The notes beneath the pieces are model-generated. The model did not search any database. It was not told where the DNA came from and was given only the letters and a program-made list of their open reading frames with translations. Below, one piece after another: positions 47,610 to 59,536 of a stretch of 64,000 bases of DNA. Each line of letters opens with the position of its first letter. The first letter of the stretch is position 1. The position numbers and the translations under genes were made by a program. This stretch comes from Trichuris trichiura (taxonomy: Eukaryota; Nematoda; Enoplea; Trichinellida; Trichuridae). The DNA lies in the NCBI GenBank assembly GCA_037903355.1, contig JBAJFE010000014.1:2170001-2234000 (forward strand), in the 5' to 3' direction.

Positions 47610-48032
47610 CAGTGTTTCTGAAAGTCAAGGTCGCCAGGGCCCCCCTGTGAACGTTTCAGAACGTTTGGGTCTCCCAATTAGGATTAGTCGATTTCGAGCG
47701 CGCTGATTGGCTGGAAGGGAGGACGGAGGGAGTCCGGACGCGTACTGCAGAGGCTGCACAAAGTTATGTGGGGAAAGTGTTTCTCAGATAGTGAGTATAA
47801 CACCCACTTTCTCATCTTCGAGCTGGCTCCCCCGGTCCTCCCTTCCAGCCAATCAGAATTGTGGGGCGCAACAGCGTGCAGCTTTCTCATAGGCAGAGAT
47901 GCACAATATCTGACTCGCAGGCCATACCTTCCTATGCACTTCAACACGATCGTCTAGGTGGGTTTATGCCCCCCCCCCCACAGATCAAAAGGGCCCTCTG
48001 TTGGGGCACATGCTCCACCGTGAGAATCACTG
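47610..48032. mobile_element. hAT-like non-autonomous element with internal palindrome
   Basis: CAGTGTTTCTGAA at 47610 pairs with GAGAATCACTG ending 48032. The flanking octamers GTCTAGTG (47602-47609) and ATCTAATG (48033-48040) match at 6 of 8, both differences being transitions, as expected of an ageing 8-bp duplication. Inside, GATTGGCTGGAAGGGAGGAC (about 47703) is inverted at about 47835-47853. Confidence 0.7.
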
Positions 48033-48040
48033 ATCTAATG

Positions 48041-49429
48041 ACTGGGTTTTTAAGGAAATGTGTGGAGGCAGCAATTTCAACGTGACATTTTTGAGGTGCC
48101 TCAAGGAGGAATGGCTCGGACAGTTGTCTACTACCAAGGAGATGGAACGTTTCATTCGCTCCATCTGTCGGTCGACATGTCTTACCTACTTTTCGAATAT
48201 GGCAACTGTCATCCAGGCGCATTTATTTGACCTCCAAGTGACACGGAGGTAGTCAGGTCTGAAGTTCCTATATGCGCAGGGTTTCGCTAACCTACCAATC
48301 ACCAGTAGCTTCAACTTCTCCCCAGGTGCGCTAGCGCAAAGAAGCACAGTGAAGCGTTCTTTGAAGAGCTTCCCGCTTTTGCATTTGTCGCCTTTTAGTA
48401 CAAGGCAAAGCCTTCAAGAACAAGCTGCTTTCATTAGCATTATGTCTTCCTCTTTAAAGCCACTGGAAAAATAACAAAACTTCGCGATGTAGTTTTTCAA
48501 AACCTCAACGAGAACTTTGCTAGATTCGCAGCATAAGATTTTCTGGGAGATGTTACGACGGTGCTTGAACTTCTCGAGCTAATCGCTTGATGCTTGGAAA
48601 CCTGTCAACCTGAATTCCAGGGCGAACCATCTAGCAACTTGGTGGATCACTGGGCCAGAGATCCGTGCATTAGCTGCTCTCATTTGCTTAAACCAACTTA
48701 ACGCTGCTTCACTGACTTGGTCGAAAAAGGTTTTCCTCCTTTTTCGCTGTGCGTCTCTACTGTCCTTATCATATCATTCCTAGTACTCACGTTTACGTCT
48801 TTGGATGTTGCTAACGGTAATCTTGCTGACAAGGAACCATTCCGCTGTCTTCCTTTAACTCTTAGTTTCGAGAAAGCCGATAAAATGCACTTTGTCCTTC
48901 AGTGCCAACTCTTTCGATTCTTTCCGTTCAGCCATAGTGCAAACCGTAACCTGCTTGGCTGCTATTATTGCATAAGCCGAAATGCTTTTACTCCTCAAGA
49001 AACGCTAAGGCTACCTCCCGCAGAGGTATAGCAAAGCGAATGAATAGAATTGAGCTCGACGCGAAGGAATACAGTTAGGCTTGGTTCGTCATATTTTGCG
49101 CTATGGGAGATTGCTATTGAATCTTGGGTTAGTGGTCGTGTAAACGAGAAAACGCGCAAGGTGCGCCAGCAAGCATAAAAGAAGCATCGTCAAAGCGACA
49201 GAATCGGTTCTGTAATCAGGCATCTCCAATGCACGGTGATGAAAAACTTCGCTACGTTGGGTAATAGCACATTGAGGCACTGACGGTTAACAGCTGCTAG
49301 CGACTGACACAGAGCAAACTGAAGTGGTCAACTTATGGAGAGCAATTTAGCATTGGGTCGATATACCACGTCGCGGCTAAAGCGGTCAACTTTCCACTTA
49401 CGGAGGTGGCCAATGTATAGAGATCGTCC
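48041..49429. other. no supported gene
   Basis: The frames here (for example 48717-49031) have no recognisable domain. Parts read on the - strand could be degraded transposase, but I cannot support a family. Confidence 0.35.
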
Positions 49430-49537
49430 TTGCGCTTATTTACGTGCGGACCAACCAACTTGCCAAATTTCGGTTAACTTAGGGATGTGACCAATATATA
49501 GAAGTGGTCATCTTTGGAGGTTATTGTTCTCCACTGT
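49430..49537 (-). mobile_element. second copy of the short Tigger-like MITE
   Basis: Read on the - strand it starts CAGTGGAGAACAATAACCTC and shares GACCACTTCTATATATTGG, AAGTTAACCGAAATTTGGC and GGTCCGCACGT with the element at 33008-33176. The far terminus is not clear. Confidence 0.5.
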
Positions 49538-49705
49538 GTATTGTTCTCCGAGCTTCCTGTAACAATGGGCTTATCCATTCGGTATTTTATAGGTACGGTT
49601 ACAAATAAAGAGAGAAACTGTGGAAAAACCAAATCTAAAAAGATTATAATCCTGGCCATTGTAAAAGCCTAGATCAAAAGACGAAAGGATTACACATCTT
49701 TAAGA

Positions 49706-49845
49706 TTTTTCGAAAGACAGGATGTCTTTTAACAGGCATGAGTTGTTTCATATCAACATTGATGTACGGAAAGGCAAACCGTTCAACGTTTTCATTAATA
49801 TTGCGAAGCTTTCGGGGAACTCCTGCCCCATCTTCAGCGCAATGC
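49706..49845 (-). mobile_element. truncated foldback element with tail
   Basis: CGAAAGACAGGATGTCTTTT, AACAGGC and GTTTCAT form the family tail. An arm follows with a core at 49810-49837 (- strand, CTGAAGA, GGGG/CCCC stem, GAAA). Only one arm is present. Confidence 0.65.
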
Positions 49846-50545
49846 AAATGTGATTTCAACGCAGCAAAAAATTGTGCAGGGCGAACAAGTACAGAAGAAT
49901 CATATTACTATGCGACGAACGCCATGTATTGGAAAAAGAGCTGCTTTGAAGAAATGAGGCTTCCTTACGTTAGAACAGTTGAACCACACTGCCGTTTTTA
50001 AAATTTCATTCCTGCTTCGTGCTGAAACAAACTGGCGCAAAATCGTTATCGTTAGTTGGCAGAAGCATAGAGCCACGTTGGAAGAAATCAGTTGTACTTC
50101 CCAAATCTATTCCTGCGCATATAACGTACTTGTGGTATTCAGTTATCTGCGCCTTAACGTAACCTAACTGATACTCACACGTTAGGAGAGGAGTGCTATC
50201 TAATATGAACTTATATGGTAAATCATATCTAAAGTAACCGCGCGTGAACTTGAAAACACTTTGGTACTGTAAACATGCTGTAGTATTGATGATACGTAAA
50301 TGAATTTTTTTTGGGTTAGGAAAGAGTATAGGAGTTGTTGTTATTTGCTTATCTAATGAGTAGTTCTTAGAAATAAAAATTACATTTTATTCTAGCTCGC
50401 GAAGTAGCAATATTGCATGGGTAGCTGCCAGCTCACTATTTGTGATAATCTCCAATGACGGAGAATTTCGCTTCATCAGTTTCGTACCTTCATATGTACT
50501 CGGTTACACATTCTGATTATGCCATAGGTTTTTCCGTCGTTAATA

Positions 50546-51645
50546 ATGGACGACAACTCGGGAAGCGGCTATTCGGCTTTCCCCCTTCGAAGCAACTTAC
50601 CAAAAGCGACTCCTCTTTCGCCTTATTTGTCAGTCGATCCAGGAATATTTAACTCTGAACCACAGTACATTTTGCCTGAGGGAGCTTCAGCGCGTCGTGG
50701 TCGTTTCGAGCTGGCTTTTTCACAAATTGGTGGGTGCGTGATGACCGGTGCAGCACTCGGTGGCACGTCAGGATTATATTCCAGCTTAAAAGACCAAGAA
50801 GTGATGAAAAATGTAAGATTATTTTGTTATTTAAGGACTAAACGTTCTTCTCATTCCAAGAGAGTACTAAATCTGCTCGAAGTTACCCTTTTTGTTAACA
50901 TTGTAGCTCTAACCTCCCTCCTGAGTGTTCATACGGCTTCGTATTGCCCGTTTTTGGGCTTCCGAAAGCAAATTCATTACCAATGGATGATAGAGAAACT
51001 ATTCGAAAAATGACAATGAACAGTCACTTATTTCTTAGCCATCAGGACCACCCTGTCCCATCTTTACCGATGGGGATTGTCTTCCTGCCTTACTGTATGC
51101 TATGCTAAATAGTTGTGAATACTATTAATGTGTTTGCGCGGTGCATAAGTAAATTTATTTGTTATGAAAATTTAAGATATTCGTAAAGTCGGGCAGCAGC
51201 AAAGAAAAAAATTCCAGCGGGAATTATTATTCGCTTTTTAACTAGTTCATGTTAGTCGTGTCGAGCCATGGTTCAAATAGGTACTCCCCATATCAAAATA
51301 TTGTAATTTATTATTATCTTTTCAGTTTTTTGATGTTTTCAGGCATGGACTGCTCGGCGCACTCAGATACTCAATTACATTGTAAAGCGTGGTCAATCAT
51401 CGGCAACTGCGTTTGGTAGCGTTGCTGTTCTCTACAGTGGATTTGGTGTTCTTCTGAATTATGCTCGTGGAGCCGATGATGAACTTAATACAGTAGCTGC
51501 AGCTACGTTAACCGGATTATTATACAAAAGTCCAGCAGGCTTGAAAAAGTGCGTTTTAGGAGGTGGCACTGGCCTGGCTCTTAGCGTTATATATTGTCTG
51601 TATTCAAGTGGGGATAGAATCAAGCAAATGCTTGGCCTTAGATAG
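50546..51645 (+). CDS. TIMM23: mitochondrial import inner-membrane translocase subunit TIM23
   Basis: Two exons, 50546-50812 and 51343-51645 (phase 0, 530-bp intron), give 189 aa. The N-terminal part has LSPYLSVDPGIF and ILPEGASARRGRFELAF, the intermembrane-space presequence-binding and junction motif of TIM23. The hydrophobic core follows: IGGCVMTGAALGGTSGLY, then VAVLYSGFGVLLNYARGADD, LNTVAAATLTGLLYKSPAGL and LGGGTGLALSVIYCLY, matching the four Tim17/22/23-type membrane helices with their Gly-rich faces. TIM23 forms the voltage-gated channel for presequence import with TIM17. The protein is slightly shorter at the N-terminus than many animal forms. It is the one clear housekeeping gene in the window. 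The intron holds a degenerate foldback fragment near 51045. Confidence 0.95.
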
Positions 51646-52509
51646 CAACACTAACGGCGTATTAAAGTTGTGCTTCCGGTAATACGCGGGAAGTTGCGAA
51701 AAAGTCGCAGTCACAATTTTTTGTCTATGCTGAATTAAACTAACGAGCTGACCTGTTGCACAGCTGAAAAAGCGATCTGCTGAGTAGCAGCTGATTTCTT
51801 GTGAGCAGTGACTTAACGAGGGGAAAACGTACGTCCCGCGGACCGGATACGGCGAGACCACTCTGTCCCACACCCTGACTTGAACAAATGTGCAAATAAA
51901 GTAGGCTATGTTTTTCAGTTGAGTATTCTGTACGGCTAGCAAACGATCTTATAAATGTCCAAACGACCCGGGGCAGTAAAAAAATTCCTCACCCGTGACT
52001 TAAGGTACCGTAAATTAAAAATGCAGAATCCACATCGTCGCTGAATTTGTCCTCTGAATCCATGCGATTTCCAATTTCTTAGTTCACGTAAGTTCAATAT
52101 CCTAGCAGCATGCCGTCTGTGTTCTGCATGCTACCTTCACAATTCCGCTAATGATTCACCCTTCATTAATGTTACTCATATTCACTTTAGTTTCAAGCTA
52201 AGCATCAGTAGTAGTCAGCTATTACTTAATCCCGCTGAAGCTAGTTCCTTTCACGGTGCTTTAAGTAAGAAATGTTTAAAACATGCTTCACTATTTTTCC
52301 TTGTATATATAAGTTACCCGTTAAAAATTAGTTCAGTGTATGCAAATAAAGGTAAACAGCTGGATGAAGTTGATTCACATGGTTATCTATAATAACAGGG
52401 TAAAGCAGGCGCTCTTTACCCTACCAAGCTATCTTAATGGAGTTTTCGTGCGTCTGTCTTTCTGTCTCGTCCGTTGTTCGTTTCTGAAATAACCGAAGCA
52501 AACGTCCTC

Positions 52510-52716
52510 ACACAACCATCATCGCTGAAGATGGGACGAGTTTGGTCCCAAAGGCTCTGAACATTGTTCTGAACTTTCCTTAATAACTGCTCAACCATCC
52601 GTTGGTAGGGCGTTTGCTTTGGTTATTTCAGAAACCAACAACGGGCAAAACAGAAAGCCGTGCGAAAACTCCATTATGAATACCCTCAGACCTGTTAAGA
52701 GGTATACAGTGTTCAA
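52510..52716 (+). mobile_element. truncated foldback element with tail
   Basis: Core 52524-52553 (CTGAAGA-TGGGAC-7 nt-GTCCCA). Here the outer stem pair is T-A instead of C-G. It is followed by the arm (CTCAACCATCCGTTGGTAGG) and the tail at 52676-52716 (ATGAATACC ... CTGTTAAGAGG ... GTTCAA). Only one arm is present. Confidence 0.65.
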
Positions 52717-52943
52717 GATCATACTATCTCTAATAATTTTCTTTATATTTGCACGCATTGTGCCTGTATTCAACTTATAATAGTAACTACATCGCACGAA
52801 TTTTCACCGAGTAAGGAGATTAACCTGTGTTAACTGCCGCATAATTGACAAATTTGGATTTGGGGAACATTTTTTACTTATGTATGTGAAAAATTAAAGC
52901 ACTCATCACAAAGCTGTTAAGTTTAGAGCATTCCTGATTGCTT

Positions 52944-55278
52944 TCATGAGGCGCTGTCAAAGCTTCCGAACAATCCACCAGCGCATTCTTGTTCAATGAA
53001 CACACTATCCTTCCCGCGAATAAGTTTGAAGAAACCTTTTTCTCCCCACTCAAGATTCCACGAATTTGCCAAAAGCCAATATGGAGTATGCTGCTCAATT
53101 CCCCATCCAACGAGACGTACAGCATGATTTCCCACGAATTCTCCAGTTTTATGCTGATAAATGCCTAAAAAAGCCGAAAAAATGAAAACGTTAGTTATCA
53201 ACCTATACTGCAATTTTCTTAGCTACCGCTCTTGTAACTGAGAAAGTCCTGGTAGACGGCTATCGTTGCTTCAAAGGGCCCATACTTCATTAGTTCTTCT
53301 TGCTTCCTACGCTCTCCAGAACTGATCATATACGCTGCTGATCCTAAAGCGGCCCTTCAATATTGAACATGTAGAGGTTAACTGCCAAAAAATTTGCTAT
53401 TTTTTAACTATTTCTGCATGTCCCTTCGTCGAAAAGGTTTATTTGCTAAGTAAACCTTTGTTAGACAATGCAGACTTTTGGCGCACAGCTTTTCATTGTA
53501 CGTTAGCTAAAGCGTGATGCTTACCATAGTATTTATCAGAGGCGTAGTCCTTAGCGTCGTATGTTTTTTAACACTTTTTAGTACAAGTCGGCGTTTTCTG
53601 GAGTCCCTTGCACGGTGGATATGTCCCATTGATGTAATGGCTGCATGGAGGAAACGGGTACGGTTTACACCCACTGCTGCTGTTGTAAAGTCCTCCAGTT
53701 ACCAAGCCGTGATTAACCCAGTAGACCCATGCAATGTATGGAAATGCACCTTCGCATCTAATGTTTCATTTTCAGTAATGTTCGCTCAAAGAACGCTTAC
53801 CCCCAGCCACAATCCGAGCCGCAGCAAGCTAGAAGATCGGCAGTAGAAATAGTCGGCTTTTGCTTCCCTTTTGTAGCTATGCATATACGGTCGCTAATAG
53901 ATTCTGCCGCAGCTGTTGCCCAACATGAACCGCAGTTTGACTGGTCTCTTATCTGTCCTATACTGTCGCATTCAGGCCATTTTTGCCTTGCATCGAAGAC
54001 TTCAGGAATCGGTCCATACTCCTCAGTTGTGGACCTCAAATGCTTTTTTTTTAAAAGCAGTATGCAGTTTTGCTCCCATCAGTTTTCTGGCGTGTTCGAT
54101 TGACATGCCTTTAAAGAATTCATTTTCTCCCGCCTGGAAGCGAAAGTGTTAACTTTTCTCGTTTTCTACATGTCGCCTCAAGTATTATTATTTTTAAGAA
54201 AGGCTATGGACCAGTTACAGTATCCTCTATCTTTTTTGCTGTTTGTATAACTTTCTTTGACATTTTCCTTTTTATTTTCTGCTTGCGCTGACCAGCAACT
54301 TTCACACTGGTCCTGATTTTTCAATATACAAAGTCATTTCTCTCATCAGAAAAGCCTGATTCTATTAGGGCGTTTAGCGTGCGTGTTCAAGCATTCCAGA
54401 TTTTACTTTTACATGTATAATATGTTTAGTCTGCAAAGTGAGTATCTATCATGACGACGTAATCGTCGCTGAAAAGGTTCGGTCGTTTTGCTTGAACATG
54501 TGACTTAAACGAGGGATTGGTAACTGCTTTTTCACTGATCTATCTACAGTAGCCGTAAAGCAGTCGCTTGATTTAAGCGTAAACTTTTTCACGCAAGTAA
54601 ACCGTTTTCTACTCTTTCAAGGTTTGGAGTAGTGCAGAATAGTTTACTGGAAGGCATATTAGGAAAAGATGCAAGCATAATTTGCAACTGCTGAGGCTCA
54701 TTTTCATATTCACAGTTTCAGCAGTAACTCTTCTTTAAAATAAGCTTCAGTCTAATATCTTACTATTTCTGTCTAATTTGACTTCATCGCTAAGAAAGCT
54801 ATTATATATTGCTTGCAAAAGAGAAAAAAGGTGAATGAAGTCTGAGTTATCGAAGAAATGCCCTTCAGGAAAGCTGGAATAATGTCGAGTGAATGTGCGT
54901 TGCCCTAAACACGGGAAGTAACTTTAATGTTTCACTAACTGCTAGAAATAAAGTAATAACTACTTTGCGTGTTCAGGAAATAAAGCGAAAGAAAAGTTCA
55001 GCAGGAAAATAGGAGTACACTTTTAATCGACAGTTGAGAGCTAAAATGTGTCTGACTTTGTGCAACCCAGTGTTTCGATAGCAATCATGAATTCTGGTTG
55101 CGTTCTCTTATTTAATTTGTAGAAGGGATGTAGTAATATCGTAAGTTCTTACCTTCCATGTGGTATTCAAAGAGTTGATGTGCTTTATCAGCTCTTTGTT
55201 AATCGCAGGTCTTACCGGTTGAGTGGAAAATCGTACTGCGGAGGTCAGAAGAAATGTAACCCAGAGAAAGCACGGCAT
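52944..55278 (-). pseudogene. cathepsin B-like cysteine protease gene with two lesions
   Basis: Five exons: 55278-55153, 54133-53801, 53757-53525, 53343-53227 and 53164-52944, with introns of 1019, 43, 181 and 62 bp. The signal peptide is MPCFLWVTFLLTSAV. The propeptide has INKELIKHINSLNTTWK joined to AGENEFF. The mature enzyme has VFDARQKWPECDSIGQIRDQ, the catalytic Cys in NCGSCWA, ACCGSDCGWG joined to CEGGAFPYIAW, and GLVTGGLY. It continues with an occluding-loop region (PPCSHYINGTYPPC; the usual HisHis is His-Tyr), then GNHAVRLVGWG (catalytic His) and LLANSWNLEWGEKGFF (Asn). Two defects exist. A nine-A run (T9 on the + strand near 54049-54057) shifts the frame in the propeptide by +1. A TAA at 53568-53570 follows the Cys of TPTCTKKC. 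All other splice phases agree. It is either a recent pseudogene or an assembly error at homopolymers. An intact gene would encode about 342 aa. Confidence 0.85.
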
Positions 55279-56530
55279 GTTTTGGAGCTGCTGAAAACTT
55301 GACTTTAAAAAACTTTGGCAGTTTTTTTTTCAGTGAGCCACGGATTTTAGACAATTGCAGCACAGCTAAGCGACAGTGGAATGTTTAAACAATGTCAGCG
55401 AATTTGTACGATTTGGGTAACGTTGCTTGGGTAATGAAGCAGCACTGATCGTTTTGTTTAGGTGCCTGATTAGCCATCACGTGAAAAATGTAAAGGTTCC
55501 GGATAACTTGGCTGGCAATCAAACTTTGTGAAATTTTTATGTCAATCTGATAACGCGAAAAGTTTGTGCGTGGCTTTCCCTTGTGGAATAGAATAGTTAT
55601 AATGTTTAATTGAAGCGGGTTATGCATTACGTAGCAACACAAGGGGGCACACTTTTGATATTTCGATTACAAACAGTAAGATTAAATGAGAGGGATTTTC
55701 AGAATCGATTTCTTAGTTTCGTTCTACTGTTGCTGCAATGCCGTTGTCATATGTTAATCCTACCCGGTTCTCACTCACCATTGCAAAATGCCAATCTTAA
55801 ATTGTGATTTGGCCTTATTTTTTTACGACATGACTTGGTCGTTAGAATATGGAACTTGTTACTTGCTATTTGTGATTCTGTCTATTGCAAGGGCTGTCAT
55901 CCGTGTACCACGAACAGAAGGCGTGAAAAAAGCAGTTAGCTAAGTAATCAGCATTGCACTTTCATTTGTTCTACTGGTTTTTTTCACATCCAGCTAATGG
56001 TGCTAGGGTGACCAAAGTCGACGAAGTGCTCTTCCTACACTGCTCTGTTGTTTTTCCATGAGACTAAAGACGCTGGCTTGGCAAAAGTGACCGTTACTTT
56101 TGTTTGAACAGCGCTATTGGAAGAACCGTTTGAAAAGTTGCCAATGCAGGTTGCTCAAGACTAGGAATATTTGTTGAAGGAATTGTTAAAACGTATATGA
56201 GGATGGATTCCAAGCTAATTATTCCATCAAGTTGCGATTCACCAAGTGCGATTCTTTCATTTAATGAAAAGTGACTATCTTTTCTAGGCTGGTTGGCTTA
56301 AATAATTGCGCTAAGTGTTGCTTCAGATTAAATGGACATTGTTAAACACGAAAAAGGTTCACATTGCTTAACGCAGGAGGTATTGCATCATAAGCTCTCC
56401 GCTGTGCAGGCATACTTCAGCAAAACGCTCGCTCTGCGTAAGCAAAAGATTATAATTAGTTTCGTTTGCTCAGTATTCGGCCGGCTACGGTTTCATCATG
56501 TATTCTGGAGTGACTCAATTTTGACGTGCC

Positions 56531-56639
56531 ATCTTCTTCTATTTACAATAGAAGAAGATGGCTATTTACAATAGAAGAAGAAAGGCAGTACAAGAAAGTA
56601 CTTCTATTTACAATAGAAGAAGAAAGGCAGTACCAGAAG
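56531..56639. repeat. tandem copies of a short palindrome
   Basis: TTCTATTTACAATAGAAGAA, itself an imperfect palindrome (TTCTATT/AATAGAA), occurs three times within about 110 bp. AAAGGCAGTAC-AGAA spacers also repeat. It could be a hairpin-prone microsatellite or a slipped-strand expansion. Confidence 0.75.
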
Positions 56640-58590
56640 CTAAAACAATTCTATGTGACAGTTACGACGGTGGATTAATGTCAGGAACAAAGTTCTGGGA
56701 AGTGATATAGGTAGATCCGAAATGAAAGTAATGGTCAGCTGGGTGCATAGAAACTGAAGGCATATGTTTGCTTGATGAAAACCGAGGTGCTGTGCAACTC
56801 GCAGAAGCACTTGGTATAAACGAATCTTTTGTAAATTGCAATAGGAAAAGTTATCAATAAATAAAATCACATTGCTTGAGTTTCAATCGTACCGACAGCA
56901 TGAATTTTTTTATGGTTGATGACATCACCATTTTTTCTGTTACTGCGCAAACAGAGATTAATTGCTTGCTCCCGGTTTTCTGGTGGTAGATTTACCGTTT
57001 GGAAGACCAGGATAACCGCATCCCATTCTTCTGTTCTTTAAGTTGCTGAAAGAGCGATGCCTAAGCATCTAGACGGCTATATCAAGTGATTTTACGTTGG
57101 GCATCAGTCGAAGCGATAAGCAGCTCGTTCTGATGGCTAAAATGTCGTACAAGCTCGTTCAGCGCCTTAACAGCGCAACAGCCCTGATAGCATCATGAAG
57201 TGTGAAATTCAAATTCTGCTGCGAACTATCCAATCCTTGGAAATAAGGTATGTGTTCCTAAAGGGCACATATTTTTAGGCAGTTGTAGCTATGTGCATAT
57301 TATTAATGGTTGCTAGCAAATACACGAGTACATTCTTTTGTACTTGATAATAGTTTAAAATTTTGGCATGTAATTGTAATTCGCTTACGTTTACTGAGAT
57401 AGTCGGTTGTATGCAAAATTTTAAGCTGAGCTTCTCGCTCGTCGATTGGCGAAAAAATTTCCACCCACCAATGGAATGCAAGTCGCGGGTAAATATTTTC
57501 AAATGATGATATCTTTTGTGGCGTAGTCGAATGCGGTGACGGAATCCTATAAATTCATTTCAGCGGAGGTACAATCTTTTCTAACGCCAATACTTTCTAG
57601 ATTAGAGGAATGTTAGCACCTGTGCCAAAAATAATTTATGAAATTCGGGCAGAGGTTTTGATGAGTGCACAGGGTATGTGCGCCTGAAAAGTCATGTCAG
57701 TAATCGGTCTTTCCAATGCCAGGAAGAAAAACTGTTGCATTTTGAATTTCGATTTAGTGAAGGGTGACTATTTTATGTTTATTGGTTGTTTTTATCCAAT
57801 CATGAATAAACCGCAAGCAGCAGACGCAGAATTCTTTTTTAACATTATGTACATTGTGTTGCGGTCAGTCTGAGAACGAAGCTTTCCACTGCACACGCGG
57901 AATAACTGCTATATATAGGTAACTAGAATATTATGTCAGTTAAGCCTACCACGTCTAACTGTCAGCTATTACCAAATAGCCATTCAAGGATTGCACAAGC
58001 TGCAACTGCGCTCATGCGTTCAAATGTTTAAACTTCAAAGCTTTAACTCATTTTGCTGACCGAAGGTAAAGGGAGGTAAAAGGAATGATAAATGAAAAAG
58101 GGGTTGTACGAAGAAAAGTATGCATTTTAAAGCTTCTCAGTCCGCTTCCCTGATTTCTTTCTGACCCGATTAACATCACTAAACCCGCGGTGAAACTTGT
58201 CTTTACTGGAAACTGCAAAGTTTTTAAGAGGCTGCATTTTAAAGTGCTTTACACCGCCAAAGGATTGACTTTGTGAATATTCCTCATTCTTGCGTCAAGT
58301 GAACTGCTGGCAAAGTTGACCTGTGCGAAGGAAGCAGCGAGAATTTCAACTAAGGTAAGCTAGCACTTTATTACAGCACTGTATGAGTTCCAATGCATTA
58401 AAGCAGTTTCCTTACATGTTGCCATAACCCCTATAGGCTTTTTCGTTGCCCTCTATAAATTAAAAATCCTCCCTGCCTTCTGCTTTACGCCACCATTGGG
58501 GCGACGATCCTTTGACGCCTTTTCGGTAGCGCATATATGACAGCTGTCTTGTAGTAGTTTTCCTTCTGAGGCTAGCGCGTGGGTAACCTT

Positions 58591-58790
58591 GGTCTGCAGC
58601 TTCCATCCAAGATCAGCAGAGAAAAATAGGATGGCAAAAACAGCTTGACTACTGTTATGGTAACGGCCGCCTCGAGGTGGATTTTGTTTACGACAAGGGG
58701 ACCGAGTATTCTTCCAGAGCTCGCACGGATCCTTTCTCAGACAAATAGTTTTCAGAGGAACCCTCTTCGCGGACGAGTGCTGTTATCCAC
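58591..58790 (+). CDS. weak coding candidate, unrecognised
   Basis: After an acceptor-like GGTCTGCAG (about 58598), one frame reads DQQRKIGWQKQLDYCYGNGR, LEVDFVYDKGTEYSSRARTD and PFSDK before a TAG. An adjacent TTTTCAG leads into GTLFADECCYPLL. The composition looks coding and Cys-bearing, but I do not know the family and could not join exons in phase. Chance is possible. Confidence 0.2.
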
Positions 58791-59536
58791 TTCTTTAAGC
58801 TGGATGTTTCTAATACCCTGCCTCTCATTGCTCACGTGCAGATTAGGCTGATTCAGTGCATGCTGTTGAGATACAACATTCTATCTCACCCACGCCAAAC
58901 GAACCACCGGATGAATTTTTGAGCTAAGTGCTAACTCTTGCTTTGTGTCTGCCGCTGTCGAAACTAGTTTTTGGACCTGCGGTCATATTGGAAAAACTTT
59001 CATACGTTAGCTCAGACCTGATCAACGGTACTACGCAATTTCAATAGATAGAGTGCGAACAGGTGCCTGTTATTTACATCGAAGTGACTTTTTCTAACTA
59101 AAAAGTCTACTTGACGTACTGGCGCCACATCAAAATTCATCAGCCTTTTACCTCTTCCTGTAAACCGGCGTAAGCGAACAGCATGCTTCCGCTCGCGGCT
59201 TTCTGTATAGCTGACGTCTGTTGCATCAAAAGATGATGGCCTTGCTCATAATCAGATTGTGACAGCCCCGGGCATTGTGTCCCCTCGGTTTTTCGTCGCC
59301 CTCTTGGGAAACACTGCATTAACTACATTTTTATAAAAGTTTTCACTAGTCGCAAGTAAATATATAAGTGCGAAAAAAAGAAAAGGTTCATTGCTAGAGA
59401 AAACCGTAAGTTTCGTAACAACTTTTATCGTACGATTGAGTACCAAAAGGCACAATGTTTACTGACTTGTTTCTACTAAATTCTCGGTAGAGAAATACTA
59501 CGTGGCAAAGCATTATCGAGCTGCAGATATTTGAAC

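Larger units (their letters stand above)
55279..59536. other. about 4 kb with no firm gene
   Basis: Besides the short repeat at 56531-56639 and one weak coding candidate at 58591-58790, I see nothing supported. No TATA or foldback core stands out. Confidence 0.4.
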
